In this document: in pieces, positions 60,178 through 64,000 of the stretch
How the letters are laid out: every line of letters begins with the position of its first letter
Numbering within the stretch: the stretch's first letter is position 1
DNA from: RI-43 sp033764725
GTDB lineage: Bacteria; Pseudomonadota; Alphaproteobacteria; Caulobacterales; Aquidulcibacteraceae
Assembly (NCBI GenBank): GCA_033764725.1
Contig: JANRIR010000072.1
Location: forward strand, 1 to 64,000
Length of the DNA stretch: 64,000 nucleotides
Direction: 5' to 3'
The notes under the pieces: model-generated
Database searches by the model: none
What the model saw: only the letters and a program-made list of their open reading frames with translations
Told to the model about the DNA's origin: nothing
Translations under genes and position numbers: made by a program

Positions 60178-61127
60178 GACGCCCTCGGTCGGCGCAGGCG
60201 CGGATCGGCGAGCGCGTAGAGAAAATCGACGATGAAGGCGATCACGACCGAGGCGAACACCAGCGCCATCACCACGCCGCGCACGACGATGAGATCGCGC
60301 TGTGCGATCGCCTGCATCGCGAGCCGGCCGAGACCGGGCAGGTAGAACACCGTTTCGATCACCACCGCGCCCGCGATCAGGAACGACGCCTGCAGCCCCA
60401 TGATCGACAACGCCGGCAACAGCGCATTGGGCAAAGCGTGGCGCGTCAGCGCGCGCCAGGGACTGGCGCCCTTCGCGCGCGCGGTGCGCACATAATCCTC
60501 GTTCAGCGCCTCCATCAGGCTTGCGCGCAGAACCCGCATCAAGATCGCCGCCTGCGGCGCCGCAAGCGCGACGGCGGGCAGGATCAAGGCGTGCAGCGCC
60601 GGCCCTGCGCCTGCGCTCCAGCCCGGAAAGCCGCCGGCGGAGAACCACCCAAGGCCCGCGGAGAACGTCAGCGCGAGCAGCAGCGCGAGCCAGAAATTCG
60701 GCGCAGCGATCGCCGCCTGCGCGCCCGCCAGCGTCACGCGCGCCGCGATCGTGCCTCTGCGCGCGACGACGAACAGTGCGGCCGCAAACGCCGCCGCCGC
60801 CGACAAGAGGAACGCCATCGCCGCAAGCGGCGCGGAGACCTGCGCGCGCTCCCACAGCAGATCCGCCACCGGCACGCGATAGGTGTAGCTGACGCCGAAA
60901 TCGCCGCGCGCCAAGCCGGCGATCCAATCGATATAGCGCTGCAGCGGCGGCGCATCGAGGCCGAGTTCGGCGCGCAGCGCAGCGATCGCTGCGGGATCGG
61001 CGTTGAGGCCCATCATGTAGGCGGCCGGATCGCCGGGCGCGATGTCGAGACAAATGAAAATAAGCACGCTCGCGAGCGCCAGAGTCGCGCCCAGCGCCGC
61101 CGCGCGTCCGAGCAGAAACCCGATCAT
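60174..61127 (-). CDS. Dipeptide/oligopeptide ABC transporter permease (DppB type)
   Basis: The 317-aa protein is the first permease: LDIAPGDPAAYMMGLNADP, ARGDFGVSYTYRVPVADLL and the ATPase-docking loop YVRTARAKGASPWRALTRHALPN, with about six helices. It starts within the last codons of the binding-protein gene (ATGA-type overlap). This places the full import set in the order binding protein, DppB, DppC, dual ATPase. Confidence 0.93.
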   Translation of the reverse strand: MIGFLLGRAAALGATLALASVLIFICLDIAPGDPAAYMMGLNADPAAIAALRAELGLDAPPLQRYIDWIAGLARGDFGVSYTYRVPVADLLWERAQVSAPLAAMAFLLSAAAAFAAALFVVARRGTIAARVTLAGAQAAIAAPNFWLALLLALTFSAGLGWFSAGGFPGWSAGAGPALHALILPAVALAAPQAAILMRVLRASLMEALNEDYVRTARAKGASPWRALTRHALPNALLPALSIMGLQASFLIAGAVVIETVFYLPGLGRLAMQAIAQRDLIVVRGVVMALVFASVVIAFIVDFLYALADPRLRRPRAS

Positions 61128-62647
61128 GCCGGCGCCCGTGCTGCGGCGGTGAGATCATTGGCCGGGATCGGCGCATCGCGCCAGACGCCGCGCACATCCT
61201 TGCGCCAGACGCCAAGTTTCGGAAACTGGAACAGGAACACGTTCACCGCATCGCGCGACAGGATGCGTTGCGCCTCCTGCAGCGCGGCGATGCGATCCTG
61301 CGGCGCAGTTGCGGCTTCGGCTGTCCGCATTGCGGCATTGAAGGCGTCGCTGCGATAGCGGAAATAATAATCGTCGCGCGCATAGATGCCGATATCGTTC
61401 GGCTCGGTGTGCGACACGACCGTGAGATCGTAGTCGGCGTTGGCGAACGTCTGGTCCAGCCATTGCGCCCATTCCATGTTGTCGATGCGCACAGCGACGC
61501 CGATGGCGGCCAATTGCGCCGCGATCACCTCGCCGCCGCGCCGGGCGTAGCCTGTCGGCGGCAGCGTCAGGCGCGCCGCAAAGCCGTTGGGAAACCCCGC
61601 CTCAGCCAGAAGCGCGCGGGCGCGGGCGGGATCGTAGGGATAGGCGCCGGTGAGATCGACATAAGCGGGATCGGTCGGCGCCATGTGCGCGCCGATCGGC
61701 TGGCCGTAGCCGAAGGTCGCGGCGCGGATCACGGCCGTGCGGTCGATCGCATGCGAGAGCGCGCGGCGCACGCGCAGGTCCGTGAACGGCGCGCGGGCAT
61801 TGTTCATCGCGAGGATGGTTTCGCCTTGCGAGGCGCCGATCGCGATCCGGAAACGCCCGTCGCGCTGCACCAATTGCAGCAATTCCGGCGCGGGGAAATC
61901 GGGAAAGCCGTCGACGTCGCCGGCCAGGAGCGCCGCATAGGCCGCCGCCGCGTCCGGCACGAACACGAAGCGCGCGGCGTCCAGCTGCGCAGGCGGCCCC
62001 CAATAGGTTTCGTTGCGCTTCAGCGCAATCATCGCGCCGCGCGCCCAATGGTCGAAGCGGAACGGCCCGGTGCCGATCGGATCGGTCGCGTTCGTCGCAG
62101 CGCTCCGGCGCGACACGATCGCCGCATCGCCCCAGGCCAGCACGGAGAGAAAATCTCCCGCGGGGCGGGAGAGGCGCACGCGCACGGTCAGCGGATCGAG
62201 CGCCTCGACCGCGTCGATCGGCGCAAACAGCGCGGTCTGCGCGTTGGTGGAGCCCTCGGCGCGCGCGCGATCGAGGGAGAAGACGACGTCTGCCGCCTCG
62301 CACGGCGCGCCATCGTGGAAGCGCACGCCGGGGTGAAGCCTGAACGTATAGGTGCGGCCGTCGCGGGACGTCTCCCAAGCCCGCGCCAGGGCCGGCTCGA
62401 TGGCGCCGGTTTCACGCATGCGCGTCAGCCCCTCGAAGACGTTGGCGTAGACCACCTCGTCGGTGGCGGCTGCGGCGCCGAGGGTGGGGTCAAGCGTCGG
62501 CGGCTCGAGGCCGAGGCCCAGCGTGAGCGTCCCGGTCTCGACGACAGCCGCGCCGGCGCATTGGGCGAGCAGCGGGGCGGCGCCGGCCGCCAGCACGCCG
62601 CGCCGGGTTGCGGCCAGGGCGGATGGGCGGGGCGGGCGCGCGGGCAT
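61124..62647 (-). CDS. ABC transporter substrate-binding lipoprotein, DppA/OppA family
   Basis: The 507-aa protein has a twin-arginine-like ATRRGVLAAG and a lipobox LAQC near residue 29. The SBP_bac_5 fold shows GLEPPTLDPTLG, RTYTFRLHPGVRFHDGAPCEAADVVFSL, GTGPFRFDHW and NNARAPFTDLRVRRALSHAID. It captures the substrate in the periplasm and delivers it to the permease pair. It is the first gene of the ABC operon. The ligand is unknown; the downstream hydrolase and omega-aminotransferase suggest a peptide-like or amino-acylated compound. Confidence 0.93.
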   Translation of the reverse strand: MPARPPRPSALAATRRGVLAAGAAPLLAQCAGAAVVETGTLTLGLGLEPPTLDPTLGAAAATDEVVYANVFEGLTRMRETGAIEPALARAWETSRDGRTYTFRLHPGVRFHDGAPCEAADVVFSLDRARAEGSTNAQTALFAPIDAVEALDPLTVRVRLSRPAGDFLSVLAWGDAAIVSRRSAATNATDPIGTGPFRFDHWARGAMIALKRNETYWGPPAQLDAARFVFVPDAAAAYAALLAGDVDGFPDFPAPELLQLVQRDGRFRIAIGASQGETILAMNNARAPFTDLRVRRALSHAIDRTAVIRAATFGYGQPIGAHMAPTDPAYVDLTGAYPYDPARARALLAEAGFPNGFAARLTLPPTGYARRGGEVIAAQLAAIGVAVRIDNMEWAQWLDQTFANADYDLTVVSHTEPNDIGIYARDDYYFRYRSDAFNAAMRTAEAATAPQDRIAALQEAQRILSRDAVNVFLFQFPKLGVWRKDVRGVWRDAPIPANDLTAAARAPA

Positions 62648-62746
62648 GGCCGGCTGCTCTGGCCGGGCCGCGCCAGGGCTGTCAATCCGCCCCCGTCGCC
62701 CGTGGCCTTGTCGGGGCCGGAGCGATCTGTTACCCCGCCGCGCTCT

Positions 62747-62831
62747 GCGCTCGTGGCGGAATTGGTAGACGCACTACCTTGAGGTGGTAGCGGGTAACAC
62801 CGTGGAGGTTCGAGTCCTCTCGAGCGCACCA
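62747..62831 (+). tRNA. tRNA-Leu (anticodon GAG)
   Basis: The 85-nt cloverleaf has acceptor stem GCGCTCG / CGAGCGC, the D-arm GGCGGAATTGGTAGACGC, and the anticodon stem ACTACC / GGTAGC around TTGAGGT (anticodon GAG). A variable arm CGGGTAACACCG follows, the long type expected of tRNA-Leu, and then the T-arm GGAGGTTCGAGTCCTC. The CCA end is encoded. It reads CUC and CUU leucine codons. It lies between the divergent ABC operon and mgtE. Confidence 0.97.
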
Positions 62832-62932
62832 GCCGGCGCGTGCAGTGCGCCCGCTTCTCCAACAGGGCTTGACGGCGCCGGCGACGCGGCGTTTCGCCTT
62901 GCTGCAGTGCACATCACGCGCGGAGGCGGCCC

Positions 62933-64000
62933 ATGGCGACGGACGAACCGACCGCCCGCGATCCCGCAGCCGCAGCGCCCTCGGACTCGCCCGGCTTCCT
63001 CGCCCGCATCGTCGGCGCCGTAGGCGATCGCGATGCGCCGTTGCTGCGGCGGTTGCTGAAGGGCCTGGATCCGGCCGACCTCGCCGATGTGTTCGAGCAT
63101 TTGCCGGGCGAGTCCCTGCGCCATGCGCTGCGCCTCGTCGGGGCGGAGCTGCCGACCGAATGGCTGGCCAATCTCGATTGGGAGCGGCGCGAGCAGGTGC
63201 TGGCGCTGCTGCCGTCGGATTATGTCAGCCGCGCGCTCAACGAACTCGACACCGACGACGCCGCCGCCGTCGCCGCCGACCTGGAGAGCGAGCGGCTTGA
63301 CGAGGTGCTCGCCGCCTCGCCCGACGATGTGCGCCTTGCGGTGCAGGAGGCCTTGTCGTTCGACGAGGAGACCGCCGGGCGCCTGATGCAGCGCGAGTAT
63401 GTCGCTGCACCCGAGGGCGCCAGCGTCGGCCATGTGATCGATCGTCTGCGCGCCGACAGCGCCGAACTGCCGGATGACTTTTTCGAGGTCTATGTCGTCG
63501 ATCCGCGCATGCGCCCGATCGGGGTGGTGAGCGTGTCGAAACTGTTGCGCCATGCGCGCGACACGCCGCTGGCGCAGATCATGCGCGCGCCCCAGGCGCT
63601 GATCCGGCCCGAGATGGATCAGGAAGAGGTCGCCCACACGTTCCGCAAATATCACCTCGCCTCGGCGCCGGTCGTCGACGATGCTGGAAAGCTCACCGGC
63701 ATGGTCACTGTCGACGACATCGTCGACGTCATTCAGGAAGAAGGCGGCGAGGATTTGCTGCGGTTGTCGGGCGTGTCGGATGCGAGCCAGACCGATACGG
63801 TCGCGCGCTCGGTCAAGGCGCGCGCGCCGTGGATTTTGGTCAATCTCGGCACCGCGCTTGTGGCCTCCGGCGTGATCTCGACCTTTGCAGACTCGATCAA
63901 CGAACTCGTGGCGCTCGCCGTGCTGATGCCCATCGTCGCCTCGATGGGCGGCAACGCCGGCACGCAGGCGCTGGCGGTCGCGGTGCGCGCGATCTCGAAC
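62933..64000 (+). CDS. mgtE: Magnesium transporter MgtE (3' end outside the window)
   Basis: The first 356 residues are present. The acidic MgtE_N domain (about 25-135) contains LLKGLDPADLADVFEHLPGE and LLPSDYVSRALNELDTDDAA. A pair of CBS domains (about 140-260) holds FDEETAGRLMQREYVA and KYHLASAPVVDDAGKLTG. The membrane domain begins near residue 295 (PWILVNLGTALVASGVIS, then VLMPIVASMGGNAGTQ, the conserved pore region). It is a gated Mg2+ channel of the inner membrane. CGGAGG precedes the ATG. The remaining membrane helices lie beyond the right edge. Confidence 0.95.
   Translation, partial: MATDEPTARDPAAAAPSDSPGFLARIVGAVGDRDAPLLRRLLKGLDPADLADVFEHLPGESLRHALRLVGAELPTEWLANLDWERREQVLALLPSDYVSRALNELDTDDAAAVAADLESERLDEVLAASPDDVRLAVQEALSFDEETAGRLMQREYVAAPEGASVGHVIDRLRADSAELPDDFFEVYVVDPRMRPIGVVSVSKLLRHARDTPLAQIMRAPQALIRPEMDQEEVAHTFRKYHLASAPVVDDAGKLTGMVTVDDIVDVIQEEGGEDLLRLSGVSDASQTDTVARSVKARAPWILVNLGTALVASGVISTFADSINELVALAVLMPIVASMGGNAGTQALAVAVRAISN

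Overview
The window is a GC-rich stretch of an alphaproteobacterial chromosome. The kind of organism is inferred from gene content: three TonB-dependent receptors, a two-subunit methylmalonyl-CoA mutase, serine peptidases and amidases with twin-arginine and lipobox signals, helix-hairpin-helix domains of the type attached to alphaproteobacterial NuoE, and families of intergenic palindromes common in Caulobacterales and Hyphomonadaceae-like genomes. No phage, transposase or integrase gene was seen, and every recognisable gene is intact except mgtE, which runs off the right edge.

Left third (1-25 kb). A short DUF2339-like membrane protein and a class C beta-lactamase-fold hydrolase are divergent from a TonB receptor, TPR-sulfotransferase and amidohydrolase operon. 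Then come glyoxalase I, a LytS/LytTR two-component pair with an Old Yellow Enzyme-type oxidoreductase, and two RNA methyltransferases. A three-gene envelope cluster (small membrane protein, membrane-anchored OmpA protein, coiled-coil protein with helix-hairpin-helix) faces a Uma2-RecQ pair. A tightly coupled operon follows: methylmalonyl-CoA mutase small subunit, GH25 lysozyme, two-TM protein, methylmalonyl-CoA mutase large subunit. It is divergent from a nitronate monooxygenase-like gene.

Middle (25-49 kb). A MaoC protein and a zinc-independent medium-chain reductase precede a ScsB/DsbD-like thiol transporter with a coupled redoxin. Next are an amidase, an orphan peptide-binding lipoprotein, a large TonB receptor and an oligopeptidase B-like S9 peptidase. 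These are followed by a PP2C-like phosphatase, a second MaoC protein, purL, glutathione reductase, an orphan ParA with a small coupled partner, a second Uma2 protein, and the biotin-carrying alpha subunit of propionyl-CoA carboxylase (pccA). PccA and the mutase point to propionate/branched-chain catabolism through methylmalonyl-CoA.

Right part (49-64 kb). A four-gene membrane redox operon contains a six-TM YedZ/MsrQ-like protein fused to a Rieske domain. Then come lipB, a lone FliN/SpoA protein and a secreted protein. A minus-strand block follows that reads as one import and catabolism pathway: binding lipoprotein, two permeases, fused dual ATPase, alpha/beta hydrolase, omega-aminotransferase and TonB receptor. 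A tRNA-Leu(GAG) gene and mgtE close the window.

The clearest genome-scale pattern is that long nested palindromic repeats sit in seven of the eight convergent gene junctions, and in no divergent one. The exception is a 15-bp junction. The best candidates for undescribed biology are the lysozyme embedded in the mutase operon, the ParA-partner pair, the YedZ-Rieske operon and the envelope cluster.
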